A stretch of DNA of 64,000 nt from JAXHUM01 sp034189325 (GTDB lineage: Bacteria; Desulfobacterota; DSM-4660; Desulfatiglandales; Desulfatiglandaceae). Position numbers and translations under genes: made by a program. A model generated the notes under the pieces. That model had not been told where the DNA came from. It saw only the letters and a program-made list of their open reading frames with translations, and made no database searches. Below are positions 50,815-59,720 of the stretch, piece by piece (the stretch's first letter is position 1; the number at the start of each line of letters is the position of its first letter). The DNA is taken from positions 62,001-126,000 of the forward strand of contig JAXHUM010000116.1 in assembly GCA_034189325.1 (NCBI GenBank), written 5' to 3'.

Positions 50815-53355
50815 ATGAGAAAAGCCATGTCCGATAAGATTGACACAAAGGCCTTGAGAAAGAACAAGTTGCAGAGGAAAGGGGAAAAGGATCTCCTGAC
50901 AGGAGATAAGAAGAAGAGGGGCGTTTCCGACTACTGGCTCCGCCCGGTGGCAGTAAGGTCATATATACTAATAGGTTTAAGTATGATTATTGCCCTTTTC
51001 CTTTTTCCGAGTATTTTGACGCGTCCTGATGTGTACAGATTGGGAGATGTGGCCCAGAGAGACGTGAAGGCCTCACAAGAGTTCCTTATTGAAGATAATG
51101 AGCTGACGGAAAAAAACAGGCAGGATGCGCTCAGGACCGTTCTGCCTGTCTACGATTTTGATCCGACCTCGGGGAGTATAATCGCCAGGATAAAGGAGTC
51201 TTTCAAGACAGCACGGCGATCTCTGCCTGATCAGCAGTCTGGAGCGCCCGTCCAAGGTGATCTCTCCACGGAAAACGATGAGGAAAAAGTGGATAATGAC
51301 ATCAACAGGGATGAACCGCTCAAAACTCAGTTTTTCGAGAGCCTGGACATTGTTCCTGATGATGGACTATTTGATATTCTAATGAAAAGCCGCTTCCCTC
51401 CTGAAGTGGAAAAAAACACGGTCAGCCTTGTTACCCAGATCATCGAAAAGGGGGTTGTCAACAACAAATTGGTGTTGATGAGACAGGGCGGAAAAGGGAT
51501 TACCCTCCACAATATTCAGACCGGAAAGGAGACGGAAGTAAACAACCTAGAGGTGTTTCTTGATCTGGCCGAGGTTAGAAGTCATATCTCTGCACAGTCT
51601 GAAAAGCTTCTTAGGTCGATGTCTCCTTACGAATTGGTACAGGCCTCTCAAAAACTGGCCATCGCACTGATCAAACCGAATATAACAGCAAATATCAGAG
51701 AGACCGAACTGAGAAAAGACCTCGCCTGGAAATCGGTCAAACCTTTTTATTTTAAGGTTAAGAAGGGTGAGATGCTCGTAAGGGAAGGAGAGAGGATTGC
51801 CCCCGAGCATCTGTTAAAACTGACCGGGCAATACAAGCTTCGTAAACAGAATGAGATGTTAGGCCGTGCACCGGCAATGGCGATCCTCATTCTGTTACTT
51901 ATCTCAGCAACGTTTATTGCTGTGATGGCGAAAAACCGTTCCGTGAGATTCGAAATGGAGGTGAAGGATCTCTGTTTTGCCGCCCTGACCCTCTTCGTGG
52001 TTTTTCTCCTGGTTGTTGCCTCCAACTTTGTGGCCTATGAAATCGCCCGAAGTGGCCCTTTATTTTCGCCGAGGGCCTTGCTCTTTGCCATACCTGTTGC
52101 TAGTGGCGCCATGCTGATCTCGATATTTCAGGGAATGAACGTGGCCATCGGGTTTTCTCTGGTCGTTTCCGCCCTTGCATGTCTTGTTGTGGGAGGCCGC
52201 GTGGAGTTTTTTATCTATTTCTTCATAACGTCTCTCGTCGGTGCCCATGGCGTAGTGAATTGCCGTGAACGGAGCGTTTTTATAAAAACGGCATTAAAAA
52301 TAGGCCTCTTGAGCGTTGTACTGGCACTTTCAATAGTGGCCTTGTATGGTTCCGTCTTCAGTATGGAGGCCCTGGTCGCCGGTCTAGCCGCCTTTCTGGG
52401 TGGGATCCTGGCAGGTGTCATTGCCACTGGTATACTACCGCTTATTGAGATGTCCTTTGGATATACAACGGATATCAAACTTCTTGAATTGGCCAATTTG
52501 GAGCAGCCGCTTCTCCGCCGACTCATGGTTCAAGCCCCTGGAACGCATCATCACAGTGTGATTGTCAGCAATATGGTCGAGGCAACGGCCGAATCGGTCA
52601 ATGCCAATCCACTTATTGCAAAAGTGGCGGCCTATTATCACGATATTGGGAAGATGAAAAAGCCTCTATACTTTATTGAAAATCAGAAGGGGCGTGAAAA
52701 CAAACATGAGAAACTGGCCCCCTCCATGAGCAGCTTGATACTTATATCACATGTCAAAGACGGCGTGGAGCTTGCCGTAAAGCATAAGCTGGGAAAAGAA
52801 ATCATTGACATTATCAAACAGCATCATGGAACGAGTTTGATCAGTTTCTTTTATGAAAAGGCCAGGGAACAGACCGGAAAAAGGGGTGACAAGTCCCTGC
52901 AGGTCAAAGAAGAGGACTTTCGATATCCAGGGCCCAAACCTCAGACCAAGGAGGCGGGTCTTGTCATGCTCGCAGATGTCGTGGAAGCTGCTTCCAGAAC
53001 CCTTGTGGATCCAACCACGGCACGTATTCAGGGGATGGTTCAAACCATTATCAACCGGATTTTTTCGGACGGGCAGCTTGATGAGTGTGAACTGACCCTC
53101 AGGGATCTTCATGAAATCGCCAGGAGTTTCAACAAGACCTTGAGCGGGATATTCCATCACCGGATAGAATATCCTGATCAGGTAAAAAGGCCTTCAAGCG
53201 AGCGACAAGGCATGGAGCCTGGAGACACAGGGGAATTAGGCAGGAAGAAGAGAGAAAATGGAAGTACTGATCAACTTCGAGCAGAAGATATCTGGACTAA
53301 AAGGCCGGAAGATGAGGAGGAAAGTCGAGAAAATCTTAAAAGACTTGGGATGTGA
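50815..53355 (+). CDS. 7TM-HD membrane protein (PgpH-like c-di-AMP phosphodiesterase family)
   Basis: 846 residues. A first membrane helix (about 42-62) is followed by an extracytoplasmic 7TMR-HD domain to about 350, seven membrane helices (about 355-560), and a cytoplasmic HD domain. The HD metal motifs are seen: THHHSVIVSNMVEA near 580 and YYHDIGKMKKPLYF near 610, then HHGTSLISFF. PgpH of this family hydrolyses c-di-AMP; no c-di-AMP cyclase is in the window. Start ATG 50815, or ATG 50827. Its 3' end overlaps ybeY by 98 bases. Confidence 0.9.
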   Translation: MRKAMSDKIDTKALRKNKLQRKGEKDLLTGDKKKRGVSDYWLRPVAVRSYILIGLSMIIALFLFPSILTRPDVYRLGDVAQRDVKASQEFLIEDNELTEKNRQDALRTVLPVYDFDPTSGSIIARIKESFKTARRSLPDQQSGAPVQGDLSTENDEEKVDNDINRDEPLKTQFFESLDIVPDDGLFDILMKSRFPPEVEKNTVSLVTQIIEKGVVNNKLVLMRQGGKGITLHNIQTGKETEVNNLEVFLDLAEVRSHISAQSEKLLRSMSPYELVQASQKLAIALIKPNITANIRETELRKDLAWKSVKPFYFKVKKGEMLVREGERIAPEHLLKLTGQYKLRKQNEMLGRAPAMAILILLLISATFIAVMAKNRSVRFEMEVKDLCFAALTLFVVFLLVVASNFVAYEIARSGPLFSPRALLFAIPVASGAMLISIFQGMNVAIGFSLVVSALACLVVGGRVEFFIYFFITSLVGAHGVVNCRERSVFIKTALKIGLLSVVLALSIVALYGSVFSMEALVAGLAAFLGGILAGVIATGILPLIEMSFGYTTDIKLLELANLEQPLLRRLMVQAPGTHHHSVIVSNMVEATAESVNANPLIAKVAAYYHDIGKMKKPLYFIENQKGRENKHEKLAPSMSSLILISHVKDGVELAVKHKLGKEIIDIIKQHHGTSLISFFYEKAREQTGKRGDKSLQVKEEDFRYPGPKPQTKEAGLVMLADVVEAASRTLVDPTTARIQGMVQTIINRIFSDGQLDECELTLRDLHEIARSFNKTLSGIFHHRIEYPDQVKRPSSERQGMEPGDTGELGRKKRENGSTDQLRAEDIWTKRPEDEEESRENLKRLGM

Positions 53356-53698
53356 TGACAAAGAGCTGAGTATACTTTTGACCGATGACGAACGTATTGC
53401 CCAACTCAACAAACACTACCTGGGGAGAGAGGGCCCCACGAATGTGCTCGCCTTTCCAATGGGCCCCGATTCTTTTCCTAAGGTTCCGTCGTACATGATG
53501 GGAGATGTGGTGATCTCGCTGGAAACAGCGGTTCGCGAATCCAAAGAGCAGGGTGAGCCGTCGGAAAGAGTCGTGGATAGGTTGCTGATACATGGCATTC
53601 TCCATCTTCTGGGTTATGACCACGAAATTTCTTCGGAAGAGTCTCTCAGAATGGATCAGGAAGAACATCGTTTGATGGCGTTGCTTGAGGAGGAATGA
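53258..53698 (+). CDS. ybeY: Endoribonuclease YbeY (rRNA maturation)
   Basis: 146 residues, zinc-dependent RNase of 16S 3'-end maturation and ribosome quality control. Metal motif HGILHLLGYDHE; also VLAFPMG and GDVVISLETA. ATG 53258 follows AGGAAGAAG at a suitable distance, so the 98-base overlap with the HD gene is probably real; later starts would remove the N-terminal strand. Confidence 0.95.
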   Translation: MEVLINFEQKISGLKGRKMRRKVEKILKDLGCDDKELSILLTDDERIAQLNKHYLGREGPTNVLAFPMGPDSFPKVPSYMMGDVVISLETAVRESKEQGEPSERVVDRLLIHGILHLLGYDHEISSEESLRMDQEEHRLMALLEEE

Positions 53699-53701
53699 AA
53701 T

Positions 53702-54421
53702 ATGGCGAGATTGGCTGTTAATGTGGATCATGTAGCCACCATACGTGAAGCCAGAGGCATTGATGAGCCTGATCCTGTGACGGCCGCAGCCCTAGCCGAA
53801 CTAGCCGGGGCCGAGGGAATTATCTGTCACCTCAGGGAGGACAGACGGCATATCAATGATAGGGATCTGAAGCTTCTGCGGAAGACGGTTAAGACAAAGC
53901 TCAATATGGAAATGGCCGCTGTTGATGAGATGATAGGCATTGCTATCAAGGTGAGACCGGATCTTGTCACCTTGGTCCCTGAAAGGAGAGAGGAATTGAC
54001 CACAGAAGGTGGTCTGGATGTGCAGTTGCAGACGGACTACTACAAGGGCGTTGTTGAGAAACTGAAGACCGCGGATATTAAAGTCAGTTTTTTCATTGAC
54101 CCGGATCCTCTTCAAGTAAGGGCGGCACATCAATGCGGTGGAGATATTGTAGAAATACACACAGGTCATTATTCAGAGGCGACCTCCGAATCCGAGGCTG
54201 TTGAACGGATGGGTCGTGTGGCAATGGCAGTGGAGTTGGCTGCTGACCTTGATTTGAAGATAAGTGCCGGTCATGGGCTTAATTATGTAAATGTCAAAAG
54301 GTTTCAGGTATTGCCCCAGATTAATGAATACAGCATCGGTCATAGCATTGTGTCAAGGGCACTCTTTGTAGGATTTGAGAGAGCTGTGAGTCAAATGGTC
54401 GACTTAGTGAAATCCTTTTAA
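53702..54421 (+). CDS. pdxJ: Pyridoxine 5'-phosphate synthase PdxJ
   Basis: 239-residue TIM barrel joining 1-deoxyxylulose 5-phosphate and 3-amino-2-oxopropyl phosphate to pyridoxine 5'-phosphate. Seen: LAVNVDHVATIREARG, CHLREDRRHINDRD, LVTLVPERREELTTEGG, FIDPDP, and SAGHGLNYVNV. Three bases separate it from ybeY. Confidence 0.97.
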   Translation: MARLAVNVDHVATIREARGIDEPDPVTAAALAELAGAEGIICHLREDRRHINDRDLKLLRKTVKTKLNMEMAAVDEMIGIAIKVRPDLVTLVPERREELTTEGGLDVQLQTDYYKGVVEKLKTADIKVSFFIDPDPLQVRAAHQCGGDIVEIHTGHYSEATSESEAVERMGRVAMAVELAADLDLKISAGHGLNYVNVKRFQVLPQINEYSIGHSIVSRALFVGFERAVSQMVDLVKSF

Positions 54422-54422
54422 G

Positions 54423-54809
54423 ATGATTTATGGAATAGGGACAGATCTCGTCAGTATCAGAAGAATTGATAGAGTGATAAAGAGGTGGGAGGATAGGTTT
54501 ATTCGCAGGGTCTATACCCCTGAAGAGATCGAAATGTGTCGTCAGAGGGTCTTCCCCGCATCTGCATTTGCGCTCAGGTTTGCGGCAAAAGAGGCTTTCT
54601 CAAAGGCTATCGGGCTCGGTATGACCAAAGGTGTCAAATGGAGGGATATCGAAGTCATACATGGCCATGGTGGGAGACCCGGCTTGAGACTCCATGGTCT
54701 TTCATCAAGAATTAGTAAAGAAAGAGGTATCACCTCTATTCACCTGAGCCTCTCCGACGAAGTTGACTACGCCACCGCAACGGTTATCCTTGAAAAGGGC
54801 GAAAAATGA
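54423..54809 (+). CDS. acpS: Holo-ACP synthase AcpS
   Basis: 128 residues. Transfers phosphopantetheine from CoA to acyl carrier protein. Motifs GIGTDLVSIRRID and FAAKEAFSKAIG with the metal-binding Asp and Glu. One base after pdxJ, overlapping tsaE by four bases; the pdxJ-acpS pairing is widespread. Confidence 0.96.
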   Translation: MIYGIGTDLVSIRRIDRVIKRWEDRFIRRVYTPEEIEMCRQRVFPASAFALRFAAKEAFSKAIGLGMTKGVKWRDIEVIHGHGGRPGLRLHGLSSRISKERGITSIHLSLSDEVDYATATVILEKGEK

Positions 54810-55312
54810 TCGTGCGGGCGAATCTCGAAGGCTCCGGACACTTGACAAGACAATCTATAACTCGCTTTTCCTCTTCGGATCGGGACACTATCGATTTGGG
54901 GAGGGAGCTAGGAAGAGTCCTTCATCAAGGCGATGTAATCGCCCTTGAAGGAGAATTAGGGAGCGGCAAGACCTGGTTCGCAAAAGGGCTCGCACTTGGT
55001 CTCGGGGTATCTCATCATACGATCGTGACTAGCCCCTCATTTTCTCTTGTGAACGAATATGAAGGCCGTTGCACTCTTTTCCACATGGATGTGTATAGAC
55101 TGGAAAATGTTTCCGAGTTTTTTGCAGCCGGCCTTGATGAGTATTTTTATCGTGACGGAGTTGTCGTCATGGAATGGGCGAATCGATGGCCTGAAGTGTT
55201 GCCAAAAGAAAGCGTCATTGTTAAAATTTCTATAATCGACGGACTATCCCGGAAGATAGAGTTATCCGGATCTGATGAGAGGGCCCTGATTATTATTCAA
55301 GAGATCGAATAA
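54806..55312 (+). CDS. tsaE: tRNA threonylcarbamoyladenosine biosynthesis ATPase TsaE
   Basis: 168 residues. Walker A LEGELGSGKTWFAKGL, switch region TSPSFSLVNEYEG, FHMDVYRLE, VVVMEWANRWPEVLP. Needed with TsaD, TsaB and TsaC for t6A37 in ANN-decoding tRNAs. tsaD lies at 59721 in the same window; tsaB and tsaC do not. The N-terminus is about 20 residues longer than usual. Confidence 0.94.
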   Translation: MIVRANLEGSGHLTRQSITRFSSSDRDTIDLGRELGRVLHQGDVIALEGELGSGKTWFAKGLALGLGVSHHTIVTSPSFSLVNEYEGRCTLFHMDVYRLENVSEFFAAGLDEYFYRDGVVVMEWANRWPEVLPKESVIVKISIIDGLSRKIELSGSDERALIIIQEIE

Positions 55313-55456
55313 ACGGATGGTATGTTTCATCTGATAAATCCTGAAGTGTGAGAATTCTGAAGGACTTTTCTATAACCAAAACCCACCGATTGGCCAAGGG
55401 TCGTGCGGTCCCTCTTTTTGAGAGGTCACAATCCATAGAATGAGAGGTTTTTATAA

Positions 55457-56692
55457 ATGGCATTGGTTGTTCAAAAATATGGCGGGACATCCGTTGGTAG
55501 TATTGAGAAGATAAAGACGGTTGCCAGAAGAGTCATTGACGCCAAGGAGGAAGGTAACCAGATGGTCGTTGTCCTGTCTGCCATGGCAGGACAGACGGAT
55601 GGTCTCATTGAACTCGCCAGGGAATTAACGGATGATCCAGACGACAGAGAGCTAGACGTGCTCATGTCCACAGGTGAGCAGGTCAGCGTTGCCCTTTTCG
55701 CCATGGCCGCAAAAGCGATGGGGCATGACGCCTGTTCTCTCCTTGGTTTCCAGGTAGGTATTCATACCAGTCATTTGTTTGGAAAGGCCAGGATCCAGGA
55801 GATTGAGACTGGGCGGATTATGGAAGAACTTGAAAAAGAAAGGATTGTGGCTGTCGCTGGATTTCAAGGTCTTAACAATCGCGGCGATATCACGACCCTG
55901 GGAAGGGGCGGATCCGATACCACGGCGGTAGCCTTGGCAGCGTCTCTGAATGCAGATATATGTGAGATTTTTACGGACGTCGACGGGATTTATACGACCG
56001 ACCCGGGGATTTGTCCAAAGGCTAAAAAGATGAACTGTATCTCATATGATGAAATGCTTGAGATGGCGAGCCTGGGAGCGAAGGTGCTCGAGATCCGTTC
56101 TGTCGAATTCGCAAAGAAGTTCGGCGTTCCGATCCATGTGAGATCAAGTTACAATAGAGAGAGGGGAACAATGGTGGTAGCTGAAACAAAGGATATGGAA
56201 AAGGTCTTGGTTTCAGGGGTGGCCTATAACAAGAACGAAGCAAGGATCACGATCAGAAAAGTCCCGGACCGGCCGGGAATCGCAGCCAGCCTGTTTGAGT
56301 CAATATTTAAATCCGGTGTTATCGTTGATATGATCGTGCAAAATACTAGTGAAGATGGACTGACTGATCTGACCTTCACTGTGCCGAAGGTGGACTTTTT
56401 CAGGACGATGAAATCGGTGAAGGCCGTTGCTGAAGATATCGGTGCCGAAAAGGTGCTTGGTGATCAAGACGTTTCAAAGGTCTCTATTATAGGTGTAGGC
56501 ATGAGAAATCATGCCGGCGTGGCCCAGAAAATGTTTAAGACCCTGGCAAATGAAAATATCAATATCATGATGATCAGCACCTCTGAGATTAAGGTATCCT
56601 GCCTTATCGAGGAAAAATATACTGAGTTGGCTGTTCGTGTCCTTCACAATGCCTTTGGGCTGGATGATGATCAAGAAAAGAAAGGCCAATGA
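55457..56692 (+). CDS. lysC: Aspartokinase LysC
   Basis: 411 residues. First step of the Lys/Thr/Met pathway. Catalytic domain with VVQKYGGTSVGSIEKIK and GRGGSDTTAVALA; two C-terminal ACT domains (ITIRKVPDRPGIAASLFES; VSIIGVGMRNHAGVAQ) indicate feedback control by lysine or threonine. A GAGAGG site precedes ATG 55457. Its 3' end overlaps the next gene by about 29 bases. Confidence 0.96.
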   Translation: MALVVQKYGGTSVGSIEKIKTVARRVIDAKEEGNQMVVVLSAMAGQTDGLIELARELTDDPDDRELDVLMSTGEQVSVALFAMAAKAMGHDACSLLGFQVGIHTSHLFGKARIQEIETGRIMEELEKERIVAVAGFQGLNNRGDITTLGRGGSDTTAVALAASLNADICEIFTDVDGIYTTDPGICPKAKKMNCISYDEMLEMASLGAKVLEIRSVEFAKKFGVPIHVRSSYNRERGTMVVAETKDMEKVLVSGVAYNKNEARITIRKVPDRPGIAASLFESIFKSGVIVDMIVQNTSEDGLTDLTFTVPKVDFFRTMKSVKAVAEDIGAEKVLGDQDVSKVSIIGVGMRNHAGVAQKMFKTLANENINIMMISTSEIKVSCLIEEKYTELAVRVLHNAFGLDDDQEKKGQ

Positions 56693-57248
56693 TTTTTCAG
56701 CAGGTGGGTTACTTCTACTGTTTTTCCTTCTATCCATTCAACTAATGGGAAGCGCCGCGAGACAGCCGCTTCCGGTCAAGCCTCCCTTGACGGAAAATGT
56801 CTTTGTCCAGATTTCAGGTGATGTGGTCCATCCCGGGGTTTTCGGTTTTCAAAAACCCCCTAGACTTGACACGTTGATCATCCTGGCCGGTGGACTAAAG
56901 CGCCCGCCCAAAATGACTCCTCCAGTCGCGGGGGAACCACTCCCGTCAGGTAAATCGGTTGATGTGCGAAGCGACAGAAGAGATCTTCAAATAGTCAAGG
57001 GAGATATGTCGGCGTTCTACCGTGTGACCCTTGGAATACCCTTATCGTTAAACAGGGAGACGCTGGAGGGTCTGACCGCTATTCCTGGGATAGGCCGTAA
57101 GACTGCCAGTGCCATCGTCAGGGCGAGGATGGAAAGAAACGGTTTTGCAGATCTGGACGGGCTTCTGTCGGTTCCAGGGATAGGTCCCCTCCTTTTCAAA
57201 AAAATATCCCCATATCTGTCATGTGCGGACGCAGGAACCGATATATGA
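56664..57248 (+). CDS. SLBB and helix-hairpin-helix (ComEA-like) envelope protein
   Basis: 194 residues. N-terminal membrane helix (about 13-32), an SLBB-type segment (VFVQISGDVVHPGVFGF, then a hydrophobic helix), and a C-terminal double helix-hairpin-helix: LNRETLEGLTAIPGIGRKTA and LLSVPGIGPLLFKKI. That architecture is ComEA-like, a DNA receptor in the periplasm. The start ATG 56664 lies inside lysC, and it overlaps the pseudokinase gene by ATGA. A true competence role is possible but unproven; a pilus gene set is at the other end of the window. Confidence 0.85.
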   Translation: MMIKKRKANDFSAGGLLLLFFLLSIQLMGSAARQPLPVKPPLTENVFVQISGDVVHPGVFGFQKPPRLDTLIILAGGLKRPPKMTPPVAGEPLPSGKSVDVRSDRRDLQIVKGDMSAFYRVTLGIPLSLNRETLEGLTAIPGIGRKTASAIVRARMERNGFADLDGLLSVPGIGPLLFKKISPYLSCADAGTDI

Positions 57249-59587
57249 CCATGAAGAAAAAACAGGTAATTCCCCACTGGATCATTGGCGTGGTCATCAC
57301 GCCTGTTTTCCTGCTCTGCCTCGTCGGTAACAGGTTTACCTTTACTGGGTCTTCTGAAATGAAGGCCTTTGATCTCATGGCTGGATTCGTAGCCTCGGAT
57401 TTACGGAACCCCGATATTGAGTTGGTCGTTATTACCGATGAGGATCAGTCGGAACTCGGGGCCTTTCCGTGGTCGAGAGATCTGTTCGCTCAGGCCATCC
57501 ATAATCTGGTCCTTGCCGGTGCCAAGGTCATTGCCCTGAATATGCTTTTTCCGGAACCCGAAGAGAGGCGCGGCCTCGAGGTGGTGCAGCGACTAAAAGA
57601 CCGATACGAAATACTGGAGCTTCATAAAGGAGAAGAGGGGGTTTCTTTCTACAACGATTTGTCAGAGGCCCTGGTCGATCTTGATGGGGACAGGGGATTA
57701 TCCGAGGCAGTCAAAAAGGCTGGCAATGTTATTCTGCCGGTCCATTTTGATTCCTCCACATCGGGAGATGTCGATCTGGACCCACCCGAGTTCTTAGGAA
57801 GACATGCCTTTAAACGCCTTGAGGAAACCAATAAGGACCAGGGGGAATCGACACTTATTTTTCGTTCAAAGCTGAGTCCCTTTTTGCCTTCCTTGGTTCA
57901 GGGGGCTGCCGGGATAGGGCATATCAACTTTTTCCCTGATCAGGACGGGACACTAAGGAGTTCCGTCCATGTCTTAGGATATCTAAAGGACATGTATTTT
58001 CCCTCCTACCCATTGGCTATTGTCAAACTCTTCAGAGGGCTTGAAGATAAAGATATACTGATCTGTCCCGGCAAAAAAATCCAACTCAGGCTTGGCCCCT
58101 CGCATCTTACCGAGGTGCCTGTAATCGACACTCAGATGAGGACATTGGTAAACTGGGGTCGAGGACCCGGCATTGTCTTCCATCGAACACCTTTTGCCGA
58201 TGTCTTGAAAAATGAGGTCAAGACAAGTCTGTTTAAGGATAAAATAGTGATCATTGGGCTGGAAGTTTCCGGGATGTCCAACCGACTGAAAACACCCGTC
58301 TTCGATAGTCTCTCCGAGACGGAGGTGGTGGCGAATTCCGTGGCCAACCTCCTCAGTCACTCTTCCTATTCGCGTCCGGCGTGGGCGGAATTAACTGAGA
58401 TCATCGTCACGATCATCTTCGGTCTGTTTCTTGTTTTTTTCTTACCGCAGCTGAAAATGCTGGCCGGCGCCATTGCCTCAATGGGCCTCATGATCGGCTA
58501 CATTGGCGGAGTTACCTATGTGCTCCATTCTTTGGATGTGTGGTTGAGAATTATCCCGCCGTTGTTTCTCCTGGCTGTGGGTTCCCTTCTGGTTATGTTT
58601 AACAGTTTGTGGACTCGAAAAGGGAATTCAGGAGAGATCTCGGAAACAGATTCGGTCGACATTGCAGGCATGGAGGTCCATTATGGAGAAGGACCTCAAG
58701 GGCCGGATGTTGATGCAACTGTTGATCAATCCGCCTTCAATAGAATCGCTTCCTATGGAGTCATCGGAGAGATCGAAAGAGACTCCACGGGGGTCGCCTA
58801 CAGGGGAATAGATCACGCAAGGGACAGGACTGTTATCATCGAGGCTGTGGATCTAGCTCAGTTTGATCAAGATATCCGGAAAGATGTCCGGAACCGTTTT
58901 TTAAGAGAAGCGGAATCTAGAGGCGCCTTGGTTCATCCCAACATCAGCGCCCCATATGATTATGGAGAGGAAGAGGGCCTCGTTTATGCGGCTATGGAGT
59001 CTTTTAACGGGAAAACGCTCAAGGAGTATCTCAGACCGGAGGGACTCCACTCTCTGAGGGATGCTTTAGATTTGATGGCGCAGGCCTTAGAGGGCCTGGC
59101 GTATATCCACAGCAGAGGTATGGTTCATCTGGCTATCAGGCCTACAAATATTCTCTGGGACCAAGGAAGCCGCAGGGTCAAGGTGACCGGTTTTGGGTTA
59201 TGCACTCTAGCATCTGCTTATAAAACCCCGCCTAATAGTGATGGTGTGGGAACAGCCTATTTGTCCCCGGAGCAAGTATCTGGGAAGAGGGTCGATGGTC
59301 GTTCGGATATCTTTTCCAGTGGTGTGGTCCTGTTTGAAATACTGACAGGCCGAAAACCCTTTGTTGAGGAAGATCTGACTTCCCTCATGCTTAAAATAGC
59401 AAGGGAAAGGCACCCTTCGGCCAAGGAGCTTAACCCTGTGGTTCCGAATGTTGTTGAGAGAATCCTTAATAAGGCCCTTGAAAAAAGTCCGGATAAAAGG
59501 TACCAAAAGGCGGGACATATGGGAAGGCATTTGAGCCAGGTCGTTGCAAAGATCGACGAGGTCCTATATCACAAGTGGTCCCCTTAG
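57245..59587 (+). CDS. CHASE2 domain pseudokinase
   Basis: 780 residues. Same plan as the 1-2480 gene: N-terminal helix, CHASE2 sensor (about 30-375), three membrane helices (about 385-455), and a kinase-like domain (about 500-775). The three key catalytic sites are lost: the VAIK Lys is Glu533 (VIIEAVD), the HRD motif is HLA (Ala630), and the DFG motif is GFG (Gly649). The Gly-rich loop is degraded too. It can hardly transfer phosphate and is best seen as a signalling or scaffold pseudokinase. ATG 57245 has AGGA eight bases before it and overlaps the previous stop. Confidence 0.93.
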   Translation: MTMKKKQVIPHWIIGVVITPVFLLCLVGNRFTFTGSSEMKAFDLMAGFVASDLRNPDIELVVITDEDQSELGAFPWSRDLFAQAIHNLVLAGAKVIALNMLFPEPEERRGLEVVQRLKDRYEILELHKGEEGVSFYNDLSEALVDLDGDRGLSEAVKKAGNVILPVHFDSSTSGDVDLDPPEFLGRHAFKRLEETNKDQGESTLIFRSKLSPFLPSLVQGAAGIGHINFFPDQDGTLRSSVHVLGYLKDMYFPSYPLAIVKLFRGLEDKDILICPGKKIQLRLGPSHLTEVPVIDTQMRTLVNWGRGPGIVFHRTPFADVLKNEVKTSLFKDKIVIIGLEVSGMSNRLKTPVFDSLSETEVVANSVANLLSHSSYSRPAWAELTEIIVTIIFGLFLVFFLPQLKMLAGAIASMGLMIGYIGGVTYVLHSLDVWLRIIPPLFLLAVGSLLVMFNSLWTRKGNSGEISETDSVDIAGMEVHYGEGPQGPDVDATVDQSAFNRIASYGVIGEIERDSTGVAYRGIDHARDRTVIIEAVDLAQFDQDIRKDVRNRFLREAESRGALVHPNISAPYDYGEEEGLVYAAMESFNGKTLKEYLRPEGLHSLRDALDLMAQALEGLAYIHSRGMVHLAIRPTNILWDQGSRRVKVTGFGLCTLASAYKTPPNSDGVGTAYLSPEQVSGKRVDGRSDIFSSGVVLFEILTGRKPFVEEDLTSLMLKIARERHPSAKELNPVVPNVVERILNKALEKSPDKRYQKAGHMGRHLSQVVAKIDEVLYHKWSP

Positions 59588-59720
59588 GCCCAGTCTCATG
59601 GGATGAGATCTCCTAACAAAGCCTACTAACCAGCCGGCCTTCTAAAAATTCATGCCGTTGATGATAACGGAATTCCCCTCAGGCCTATTGAAGGGTTGGG
59701 TGATTTGGAAGAGCAATACT

